From Paraspadella gotoi (Eukaryota > Chaetognatha), in contig CM119267.1 of assembly GCA_051294375.1 (NCBI GenBank), forward strand, positions 177,409 to 241,408: a stretch of DNA of 64,000 nt, in the 5' to 3' direction. The notes below the pieces were generated by a model. That model was not told where the DNA came from. It did not search any database and worked only from the letters and a program-made list of their open reading frames with translations. Made by a program: the position numbers and the translations under genes. Below, in pieces: positions 54,673-64,000 of the stretch; the stretch's first letter is position 1; each line of letters begins with the position of its first letter.

Positions 54673-56960
54673 TGTAGGAGAGCTTTAGGCTGCAGAGAAA
54701 GACTTCCCCCTTACCCACGATGTGCCCGTAGGAGTAGTTGAGTTGACGTCAGGGACCAACTACACGACCATGTGGTTTTCGCGCTGTGTTCCGGACCGGA
54801 CGATTGGAGAGCGCAGTCCCGGCGTGGGACCCCGCTCGGCCCCCAGTTGTGTAATCGGACGAGAATGACCATGGGCCCCTGGCGATCCACAACACGGGGA
54901 ATTAGCAAACGACACGACCACCATTGAATCTTTTTCATTCAGAAACAATACGCGGACAACCAAGAGCAGTACTTAGGCTCAGAGAAAGAACTATCCCCTT
55001 ACCCCAGACGTGCCCGTAGAGAGTAGTTGAGTTGATCAAGGGGAACCCAAACTACCAAGGTTCGACGCATGTGTTACCTACGATTGGAAGCGCAGTTCCC
55101 GGCGTGGGCACCGCTCGGACCTCTTGTGTAATCGGACCAGACCCATGGCCTGGCGATTCAAACGAGGGTCCCGCCGACCGCACATTCGAAAAATGGTTTT
55201 CACACGCGGGACAACCAAGAGCAGTACTTAGGCTCAAGAGAAAGGAAACTTCGCCCTTACCGCAGACGTGCCCCATAGAGAGTAGTTGAGGTTGAACTCA
55301 GGGGACCCAAAAACTACCCAATGGTTCGACGCATGTGTTACCCACCGACGATTGGAAGCCGCAGTCCCGGCGGTGGGACACCGCTCCGACTGCGTAATCG
55401 GACCGACTGTGGGCCCCTGGCGATCAACTGAGGGTCCCGCGACCCCATTGAGAAATGTTTTCCACGCGGAACAACCAAGAGCAATACTTAGGCTCAGAGA
55501 AAGAACTTCCCCTTACCCAGACGTGCCCAGTAGAGAAGTAGTTGAGTTGACCAGGGGACCCGAACTACCCAATGGTTCGACGCATGTGTTACCCAACGAT
55601 TGGAAGCCGCAGTCTCGGCGTGGGACCACCGCTCGGCCGTTCTTGTGTAAATCGGACCAGACCATGGGCCTGGCGAATCACGAGGTCCCGCGAACCCCAT
55701 TGAAAAATGTTTTTCACACGGGACAAACCAAGAGCAGTACTCTTAGGCTCAGAGAAAAGAACTTCCCCTTACCCAGACGTGCCCCTAGAGAGTAGTTGAG
55801 TTGACTCAGGGGACGCCAAACTACATGGTTCGACGCATGTTGTTACCGGCGACGATTGGAGAGCCGCAGTCCCGGCGTGGGACACCGCTGCGGCCCTTTG
55901 CGAATGCGGACCAAGACCGTGGGCCTGGCGATCATGAGGGTCCCGGACCACATTGAGAAATGTTTTCACAACGCGGACAACCAAGAGCAATACTTAGGCT
56001 AAGAGAAAGAAGCTTCCCCTTACCCAGACGTGCCCGTAGAGAAGTAGTTGAGTTTGACTCAGGGGACCAAACTATACCCCTAATGGGTTCGACGCATTGT
56101 TTACCGACACCGACGATTAGAAGCCGCAGTCCCGGCGTGCACACCAGCTCGGCCCTTCTTGTGTAATGGGAACAGACATGGGCCTGGCGATCAACGAGGG
56201 TCCCGAGACCTCATTGAGAAATGTTTTCACACGGCGGACAACCAATGAGCAGTAACTTGAGGATCAGAGAAAGAACTTCCCCTTACCCAGACGTGCCCGT
56301 AAAGAGTAGTTGAGTTGACTCAGGGGACGCCAAACTACCGCAAAGTGGTTCGAACGCTGTGTTTACCCGACGAATTGGAAGCCAGCAGTCCCGGCGTGGA
56401 CAGAAACACCGCGCTTCGGCCCCGTTGCGTAATCGACCCAAGACCGTGGGCCTGGCGAATCACGAGGGTTCCGCGCACCACCACATTGAGAAATGTTTTC
56501 AACACGCGGACAACAATGAGCAATACTTAGGCTCAGAGAAAAGAAGCTTCCCCTTACCCAGAACGTGCCCGTGAGAGAGTAGAGTTGACTCAGGGGACCC
56601 GAACTACCCAATGTTCGACCGCATGTGTTTTACCCCGCCCGACGATTAGAAGCCGCAGTCCCGGCAGTGGGAGACACCGCTTGGCCTCTTCCTTGTGTAA
56701 TCGGACCCAGACCATGGGCCTGGCGATCACGAGGGTCCCGCGACCCCTATTGAGAATGTTTTCACACACACAGCCGGACATAACGCAAGAGCAGTACTAG
56801 GTAGAGAAAGAAGCTTCCCCTTACCCAGACGTGGCCCGTTTAGAGAGTAGTTGAGATTGAACTCAGGGACAAACTCCCAATGGTTCGACGCATGTGTTCC
56901 GACGATTGGAAGCCGCCGGGTGGGACACCGCTCGGCTTTCTCGGTCAAATACCGCATGCC
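54673..56960. repeat. GC-rich satellite, about 257 bp, nine copies
   Basis: The landmark CTTCCCCTTACCCAGACGTG appears near 54705, 54991, 55250, 55507, 55764, 56012, 56276, 56549 and 56814. Each unit also carries GAAGCCGCAGTCCCGGCGTG, a TGTAATCGGACC segment, GGGCCTGGCGATCA and GAGAAATGTTTTCACACG. Copies differ by many small indels, typical of an unpolished long-read array. No stable frame and no match to rRNA or 5S genes that I recognise. The last unit is truncated. Confidence 0.92.
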
Positions 56961-57240
56961 CTAGAAGCCGCAGTCACACTGTGGGACACGCGCTCGGTTC
57001 TTTTCAATTTACCATCCTTCATTTTAGAACCAACCCCACGGCTGGCCATATACCCGTTTCCGCCTGTTTTCCTGCTAGGCGTGAAACTTGTGTTTTGCTA
57101 TAACTATGCCTAGGAAGCCGCAGTCCACCACGGGACACGCACTCAGCTAATTTCCAATACCAATCTTTCATTCGAGAGCGCAACCCCGTGGCCGGTCTTA
57201 GCTTTTTTATGCTTTGTCCGCGCGTGTTTAAAACTAGCTA
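56960..57240. repeat. Two shorter related repeats of about 150 bp
   Basis: Two units begin at about 56962 and 57113 with TAGAAGCCGCAGTC and TAGGAAGCCGCAGTC, followed by GGGACACGC and CTCGG or CTCAG, the core also present in the 257-bp satellite, and then TTTCATTCGAGAG or TTCATTTTAGAA and CAACCCC. This looks like a derived or ancestral form at the edge of the main array. Confidence 0.7.
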
Positions 57241-59390
57241 CAGACCGGGGACGGGCTTTCAACCCTACTTTTTGTTAGCTCCTCACGACATGGAGTTTCT
57301 CAACATTGGAAAATTAAAATACATTTTATTACTACAGCATTAATTGGGCAATGAATGCTTTAGGCGTCAAAAGGGAAGCAGTTCAAAGAGCTACATCCCC
57401 GTACCCCTCTCCGACCCCCCCGACCCAGTTGGTAGCAAGTTTACGCGGGCCGTAAAACGTTTTTTTCATGACTTCTCCTGGCCGAATTCCCGCGGGGTAA
57501 CCTAGTCCGTTCAACTTCCATATTCGCGGACTTTTTGTGCATCCGATACGCGAAGGTTAAAACTGACGCTGAATCACTTGCGTGTGACGCCAGCGCCTGG
57601 GCAAGGCGCCTCGCCCTCGTCCCGTTCCGGCGTACCTCAGCGCCCGCCGAGGCCACAGCACGCCGTAGAGTTTGTTATGTTAAAACCATCAATTCCCGGA
57701 CCTAGCGAAGGTCGCGAAGGATAGTCGGCAAAGGCCGAGGCCCAAGAGGCCTGGCCATCAATACTGGCGGAAATAGATACCCTGTGAGGCTGCGACTGTT
57801 TTTGAGAGGAAGGACGTATGTTGCGAATAAAACGTAGCAGAAAAGCCGCCTTTGACAGGGGATCATTTCGACATATGCATCCGGAGCTTTTAATCTTTGT
57901 CGCATTCGGACCTGCACTTACCCAAAGGGCCCGGACTTTCCGCTCACCCCCCGCGCTTTGTAGATGATGAAGGGTAAGGCGGGCAAGGAGTTGGATGACG
58001 CGCTAGTGATGTTGCATTGTTCGGTGTGAGGTAGAAGGGCATTATAGATATGTTACATATGCCGAGATGAAAATTGTATTCAGTCCGTGTTATAGCTCGC
58101 CTTCTTTGCCGACGCGAGAGATATCCAAGAAGCGATGGTCGTTCTCGGTGGGTTCCGAAAGAGGGGATCGTAGTGACTTTAAATCTTGTTCCTAGACCCC
58201 GGTTTTTGTCAGGGTAACCTGGTCTGTCTGACGGCGTTTTTGCTTTGGTGTCACGCGCCGGATGTCATCCCAGGATGCAACCCTATCTATCTCTGACGGC
58301 TCATATTCCCATGGCGGGCGACGAGGTACATACGGTAGACTTCCGAGCTGGAGACCGCTAACAACTGCGCGTAGTAGGGAACCGTCGATAGGGACAAAAA
58401 CTTTTCAAGTTTTTTTTTGCTTCAAAAGGCGTATCTGCGCTGAAAAGGAATGGCAGAAAAGCCATGAACCGGCAATGTGAAACAGAATAGCAGACACCGT
58501 AGCGCCGAGAGTAGCGATTCGTCGCATCCAAACTACGTAGATCAATCCGGGAGTTTAGGCTTGGGAATCTTAAGCAGGGAAAAAGGTTATTACCACCCGT
58601 GAAAAGGCCCCTTCCCGAAATTTATCCAGCGCATGTACTTACTGTATCCCGTCCCCCTCCCTACGATTAACCGTTAGGAGAAGGAGTAGAACCAACAGGA
58701 GACCGGGACCGAGTTGTGGAAGAAGGATGGGCTGTTGGAAGGGGTTAGAAGAGAATGCATAAGAAGTCTCATAGCCGGTTCGCGCCTCTACCGACCCTCC
58801 ATCTGCTCCAAGGCCGTTGTCGTTATTTTTCTCCGGGCTCGTGGGAAATCTCATTAGCGGGCTGATCAGGGGCATCGGGCCAGTTTTTTCCATCAAGAAT
58901 AGCGCAGCAGTTTTTGGTCTTGCGCGCCTGCGAGGTCTCTCCTCCGTAGTTGAAAGCGTCCGTCATTCGGAACCCGTTGCGTGTTCCAAAAGTGTTTCAC
59001 GATAGTCGGTGCCATAGTTGCGCTGCAAGCGCATTGCATTCTTTCGGGACACGGGTAAGCAGTCCTCCTTTCCCACAGCGAATTTTTACCCCATTTTTCG
59101 TTTAGCGATTTTGCCGCATGTATTCCTTTCGCCGCGGGTTTCTCGTGGGTAATTTTTGTTTAGCATTCGAGGCAAGTAAAATGATCGCCATAGTTAGCAA
59201 TAAAACACATAAATGATTCGATCCCTTTGCTGCGAGATCGCTCAATAGCCTACCGTGAAACTATGGTCATATTACTGCCTGGCTCAATTCGCTTCTCGCA
59301 GGTCACGGTAAGAGAAACGAATTTTTATAAGGTCACCCCGCGTGAAACCTTAGGCTGACTTACCGTCCGTTTTTTTTTCCCTTCCCCGAC
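57241..59390. other. GC-richer region without recognisable genes
   Basis: Mixed-composition sequence with no splice-bounded exon, no conserved domain and no internal repeat that I could find. It lacks the AT-rich character of the rest of the window. It may be subtelomeric repeat sequence or low-accuracy sequence. Confidence 0.45.
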
Positions 59391-59394
59391 GATC

Positions 59395-59995
59395 GAGACG
59401 CGACACCAGAGGGGCCATTTGACATTTTAAATAATATATATTTTTTTTTTACCCCGCGGGAATTCGCCCTGAACGGAAAAGGGGTTCACGGCGATTTCTC
59501 CGGACATTAATACTGCGCTTATTTATATTACAAAAAATTGGCGACGGCGCGGGACCAATTGAAGAAAAGCCTTGGCGAGGGAGCGAAGGAACCCAGGTTC
59601 GCCGATCGCCAAGATTTTTGCCCTTCCGAAAAGCGGCCGCCCTGACGGAGTCACGGCGAGTCACGGGTTTCGATAACCCGCTCAATGCACCAATTTTTTT
59701 TTAAATATATAATTTTTTTTTACCCCGGGATCGCCCTGACGGAGTCACGGCGATTCTCCGGACATTATCTGCGCTTATTTATATACGAATAATTGGCGAC
59801 GGCGCGGCGACAGAGAAAAGGCGTGGGCCCGCGACTTTTCTTCTTTTTACCTACGACATCCCCGTTACCCGTAAATTGAACGAAGCGAATGAAACCGCGG
59901 GTCGAAGTTCACCGTTTCAATGAATTCTCCGCGCCGCGATCGCCCTGTACGGAGTCACGGCGAAATCACGGGATCGAATCCCACGCATAGCACCA
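59395..59995. repeat. Repeated module with tRNA-like 3' ends
   Basis: The phrase CGCCCTGACGGAGTCACGGCGA or a variant occurs near 59467, 59640, 59731 and 59940. Two of the four are followed by a T-arm-like hairpin: CGGGTTTCGATAACCCG then CTCAATGCACCA (about 59663-59692), and CGGGATCGAATCCCACG (about 59969-59985), each then by a T-rich stretch. The first resembles the 3' end of tRNA-Gly including CCA. The full cloverleaf is absent, so these are probably tRNA-derived SINE fragments. Two longer copies of the surroundings (from about 59440 and 59705) share TCTCCGGACATTA and ATTGGCGACGGCGCGG. Confidence 0.5.
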
Positions 59996-60680
59996 CCTTT
60001 TTATATTTTTTTAACAGCGCGGTGCGCCCGTCTCGCTTGCCTCGATCAACCGCGGGAATCTCAAATCTGCGGTCGACGAGTCAGCCGGGATCGGCCAAAA
60101 ATCCGTCTATCGTATCGTGACCGTTGCCCGGCCCAGGCTGGGCTCAAGATCAGCGTCGTACGATCGCCGGGTGAACGCCAAAAGAACCAAATCAATGTCT
60201 ATGCGAAAGACCGTGCCCGTCGTTGCCCCCCTCCTACCCGGAATATCCTGGCGGAGGAGGCCGTGTGAACGGTCCAAGGACAATGCCCGTTCTGCCGGGC
60301 GAATCAAAGTGCGACGCAGACAAACGATGGCTCTCAGTCGACAAGCCACGGCTGGCGGCGCCATGGGCCCGCCCTGCCTGCCTCACACATAGGAAATTTC
60401 GATCAAATACGAGTTCCAACGCTAATATGAATACGTTAAAGAGGCTCTCTTATAAGGGTAGGAGAGACACTGTTAAATTTCCAAGAAAAAGTCAGACGCC
60501 ATTCCCACAAGATTTATAAGAATCTCTGTTTAGGGAGAAAAAATTTTTGTCCCGGGAGCCAAAACAAAGGCGTTTAACATGGATCCTAGTTGTGCGTTGG
60601 AACCTCGTACAGTCCGGATTTTAGGCGTGCACAACGGCAGGCAACAAAGAAAGTACTACACGAAATCAAAAAATAGTAAT
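59996..60680. other. GC-rich to AT-rich transition, no gene recognised
   Basis: Open frames on both strands at 60107-60519 overlap each other and show no domain or splice context. The region grades into the TTAGGG-bearing array at about 60690. Confidence 0.45.
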
Positions 60681-60687
60681 TTTGTAC

Positions 60688-61560
60688 TACGGGTTAGGGT
60701 TGAGCAGTTTTTACACACTGGTAAAAAATACTAAATATTTGAACTACGGGGTTAGGGTTTAGGCAGTTTACTTTGATATTTAAATGAAAATAAATGCAAT
60801 GTATGAGTTCTGGCTAGGGTTAGGGTTGAAGAGTTTACAAAAATATAAAAATAAGGACGTATTGAGTTTTTCGAGTTAGGGTTAAGGGTTAGGGGAGTTT
60901 TACAAACAGCGTTTTTTTAAAGCTATGGGGGGGAGGGTATAGGGTTGAAAGAGTTACAAAATATAAAAATATGGACATATGGAATTTTTTTAGTTAGGGT
61001 TAGGGTTTGGAAAGTTTACAAACGCGTTTTTTAGCTAGGGTTAGGGTTTGAAGAGTTTACAAAATATAAAAATAAGGACGTATTAAAGTTTTTCAAGTAG
61101 GGTTAGGGTTAGGAGTTTTAACAAACAGCGTTTTTTTAGCTAGGGTTAGGGTTGAAGAGTTTACAAAGATATAAAAATAAGGACGTATTAAGTTTTTTCG
61201 AGTTAGGGGTAGGGTTAGGGAGTTTACAAAAACGCGTTTTAGCTAGGGTTAAGGGTTGAAGAGTTTACAAAACATAAAAATAAGGACGTATTGAGTTTTT
61301 TGAGTTAGGGTTAGGGGTTTGAAGAGTTTACAAATGCCATTTTTTAGCTTGAACGTATGAATTCTCGTTTAGGGTTAGGGTTAGGGTTAATATCGTTATC
61401 AAAGCATGGGTTAGGGTTAAGAGAGTTTACAAAATTGGTGTTTTAGGGTTAGGGTTGAGTAAGTTTTAGTAGATAATGTTTGGAATTTTTGAGTTAGGGT
61501 TAGGGTTAGGGGTGAGTAGTGTAGGTTAAGGGTTAGGGTTTAAAGCAAAATGGCGATTTC
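60688..61560 (+). repeat. Composite satellite with interspersed TTAGGG telomere-type repeats
   Basis: Short runs of TTAGGGTTAGGG alternate with AT-rich spacers of two kinds: GAAGAGTTTACAAAATATA with AATAAGGACGTATT, and GAGTTTACAAACGCGTTTTT. The period is about 120 bases for the pair. The G-rich strand runs left to right, so a chromosome end of standard polarity would lie to the right. The array is degenerate and interrupted, as in subtelomeric or interstitial telomeric sequence. Confidence 0.88.
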
Positions 61561-62560
61561 GGCACTGAACTACATCTTAGCGTTCTAGTTAGGCGATTTC
61601 GCCTAAACTAAACTCAGATTAGGGTTAGGGTTAAGGGTTGAGTTGGTTAGGGTTAGGTTGAAGTTGGTAGTAGTTAGGGTAGGGTTGAGTAGTTTAGGGT
61701 TAGGGTTGATTGGTAGTAGTTAGGGTTAGGTTGAGTAGTTTAGGGTTAGGGTTGGAAGTAGTTTAGGGTTAGGGTAGGGTTGAGTTAAGTTAAGTTTATT
61801 TTAGGCTTATTATTAATGTCAATTTTAAGGGATAGGGGTTAGGGAAGGGTGTTGTTGATGACCAAGAGGCCCGCGTTTAGGGTTTAGGCTTAGGGAAGGG
61901 TACTGGCAGAGGGACAATTAGGGTTGAAGCACGGAGATGTACGCGGAGGCCTGGGCCGGTTTAGGGTTAGGGTTGGGAGAGAGGCCCGTGGGTTATATAC
62001 GAAGGCGATTAGGGTTAGGGTTGAGGTAACGCGGAGATGTACGGGAGGCCGGGCCTGGGTTAGGGTTAGGGGAGAGGCATAGGAGTTGAACAGGAAGGCT
62101 TGTTTAGGGTTTAGGGTTGGGGAGGGACCCATGGTTTGATGCATCGAAGGCGGTTAGGGTTAGGGTTGAGGTACCGGAGAATGTACGGGAGGCCGGGCCT
62201 GGGTTAGGGTTAGGGGAGAGGCAAGGAGTTGAACGGGAGGCTTGGTTTGGGTTAGGGTTGGGGAGGGACCCATGGTTGATGCATCGAAGGCGTTAGTTAG
62301 GGTTGAAGGCAGGGAGATGTACGGGGAGGCCGGGCCTCGGTTAGGGTTAGGGGGAGAGGGCAATGGAGTTGAAACGGAAGGCTTGGTTTAGGTTAGGGTT
62401 GGGGGAAGGGGCCCGTGGTTTGATCATCGAAGGGCGGTTTAGGTTTAGGGTTGAAGGCATGGAGACATTGTCGGGGAGGGCGCCAGGCCCGGGTTAGGGT
62501 TAGGGGAGAGGCAAGGAGTTGAACGGGAGGCTTGGTTTAGGGTTAGGGTTTGGGAGAGAG
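61561..62560 (+). repeat. TTAGGG repeats alternating with GC-rich units of about 145 bp
   Basis: After a stretch of TTGAGTAGTTTAGGG repeats (61620-61790), four related units (about 61900-62550) carry GATGTACGGGAGGCCGGGCC, GGAGAGGCAAGGAGTTGAAC, GGAGGCTTGGTTTAGGG and GGGACCCATGGTTTGATGCA, each separated by one or two TTAGGG repeats. No coding potential. Telomere-type motifs end at about 62550 and unrelated sequence follows, so this is not a terminal array. Confidence 0.88.
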
Positions 62561-62860
62561 CCTGTAAGGTGATGTTCACCCCGTGTTAGCTGCGCTTTTC
62601 ATTATATCGCGTACTTTTATCCCTGCGAGGTCGCCAGTGGGGGGACTGGCGGACATCCGCCAAATGCCCTGGCGATATCGGCCATGGGCGAAGTCGCCAA
62701 CCAACTAGAACCACACCTGCAACTCGTGCGTGAATCGCCGGCGACATCCGCTATTTGAAATGAACTACAACTTAGGATCGAAAAGGGCAATTTGGGGATC
62801 GAAAAGGCCGAAATGCGCGGATAGAAACTTTCGTCATTTGGGAACGAAAATTGTGAAGAA
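62561..62860. other. GC-rich spacer, no gene recognised
   Basis: Contains clustered CGCCA/GGCGA motifs (62630-62740) and a pair of GGATCGAAAAGG repeats (62775-62805). No open frame or known family. Confidence 0.45.
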
Positions 62861-62892
62861 TGATGGGAGGAAGTTGAGTTTCATTTTGAAGA

Positions 62893-64000
62893 AATTTTCG
62901 TAGTGACGATCATTATGATGTCGGAGGTTGTGAAAAGAAAAGAAAAGAAAAGAAAAGAAAAAAAAGAAAAGAAAAAGAAAAGAAAAGAATGGAAGATAAG
63001 AGAAGAAAGAAAAGAAAATAGAAAGGAAAGAAAAAGGAAAGGAAAGGAAAGGAAAAGAAAAGAAGAAAAGAAAGAGAAAGGAAATGAAAGGAAGGAAAGG
63101 AAAGGAAAGGAAGGAAAGAAAGGAAAGGAAAGGAAAGAAAAGGAACGGAACGGAGAACGGAACGGACGGAACTGAAAAAAGAAAAATGGAAATATAAGAG
63201 AAGAAAAGAAAAGAAAAGACAAAGAAAAAGAAAAGAAAAGAAAAGAAAGAAGAAAAAATGGAAAATAAAGAATATAAGAAAGAAAGAAAGAAGAAGAAAG
63301 AAAGGAAGAGAGAAAGAAAAGAAAAGAAAAGGAGAAGAAGAACAAAGAAAAAGAAAAGAGAAAGAAGAGAAAATGGAAATAAAAGAAAGAAAGTAACGAA
63401 AAAAAGATGAACGAGAACCACAAATCTTTTGTTTCTTGTTCTTATTTCTCGTTTTTAATATCACAATTTGTGTCGTAAAGATAAAGGAAAAACATCATAA
63501 GGAGAGACAAAAAAAGTCGTAAAAAGAAATTGTGAACGCTAGAACTTGTAGACGAAAACATTGGCGTCAAAACATCGTTTCCGAGAAAAGCTGAATATAA
63601 AACAGTAAATTAATTCGCGGAATATGTTTACTGTTCTGCAATGTGTCGCTGAAGATACAGAGTTAAATAACTGCTCTATTTTTCCAAAAAGCGCCACATT
63701 TCTGTTCGCCATAGTTTTGTCTTTATTATTTTATTCCTAATACTATTATCGAATTGGAAAGATGAAATAATAGTAATAGTAGATAAAGTAATAATTAATA
63801 GTAATAGTAATAGGTAAAAAAAATAATTAAAAAAAAATGAATATGCCCCCTTTGGCAAAAAGAAATTCAAATGTTGCTAAAAAAAAGAGATTGCTCCAAA
63901 CTTCGGTCGTAAAAAGCTCGCAACTTATTGTGAAATCCTGTTTAATGTAATTTAATGTAATGTTTTCTTAACAAACACTATTACAAGTTTTTATAAAATT
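62893..64000 (-). repeat. Inverted copy of block P
   Basis: Reverse complement of about 52630-53489: TTTTCGTAGTGACGATCATT at the left, a purine-rich (AAAGA)n tract to about 63400, then AACGAGAACCACAAATCTTT and AT-rich sequence ending at the window edge. To its left, 62862-62892 shows what probably fills the N gap at 53490. Open frames rich in Phe/Leu/Ser here come from the purine/pyrimidine tract and are not genes. Confidence 0.85.

Noticed and set aside
55032-57113. Many 60-170 codon frames in the GC satellite
   Set aside because: Each is a different frame of the same 257-bp unit, broken by indels at different points; none is conserved between units.
57300-60600. Ribosomal RNA genes, suggested by GC content and satellite context
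   Set aside because: None of the conserved rRNA landmarks that I know were found on either strand.

Overview
This window is nuclear DNA from an animal. Genes are split by GT-AG introns, the background is AT-rich, and (CT)n/(GA)n microsatellites, satellites and palindromic repeats are abundant. Degenerate TTAGGG arrays near 60.7-62.6 kb argue against an insect or crustacean (usually TTAGG) and fit a lophotrochozoan such as a mollusc. That placement is inference; I cannot name the species. The sequence is a rough long-read assembly: six 25-N gaps, one 10-N gap, two larger gaps, single-base indels between otherwise identical copies, and several segments repeated in direct or inverted orientation.

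Layout. 0-1 kb: a 71-bp satellite running into a TATA/CCAAT promoter. 1.3-11.7 kb: a spliced gene for a proline/serine-rich protein I do not recognise; its introns and third exon are copied several times, once inverted. 12.5-16 kb: an 18-bp minisatellite, then stacked palindromes carrying hammerhead-ribozyme-like motifs. 16.6-21.5 kb: one very long exon encoding a SAM-like domain, about ten fibronectin III domains and a GTPase domain. 22-34.3 kb: error-rich sequence, of which 26.6-34.6 kb is a collinear noisy copy of the GTPase exon; its clean 3' end is at 34.6-34.8 kb.

35.5-37.4 kb (minus): two exons whose end resembles the start of a Cys-loop (GABA/glycine-type) receptor. 37.8-48.0 kb: an UNC-93 family membrane protein present twice. 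The right-hand locus (44.2-48.0 kb, minus) has eight exons in order with matching phases, about 505 aa. The left-hand copy has only exons 4-8, with exons 4-6 flipped to the plus strand.

50.9-54.7 kb: kilobase polypyrimidine tracts and a duplicated block. 54.7-57.2 kb: GC-rich satellites. 57.2-60.7 kb: GC-rich sequence with tRNA-like 3' modules. 60.7-62.6 kb: TTAGGG-containing composite satellites. 62.8-64 kb: an inverted copy of the 52.6-53.5 kb block.

The genes are unrelated neighbours; nothing suggests a shared pathway. The most interesting items are the hammerhead-like palindrome cluster, the SAM-FN3-GTPase architecture, and the UNC-93 locus recovered across a tangled assembly. Many duplications may be assembly artefacts.
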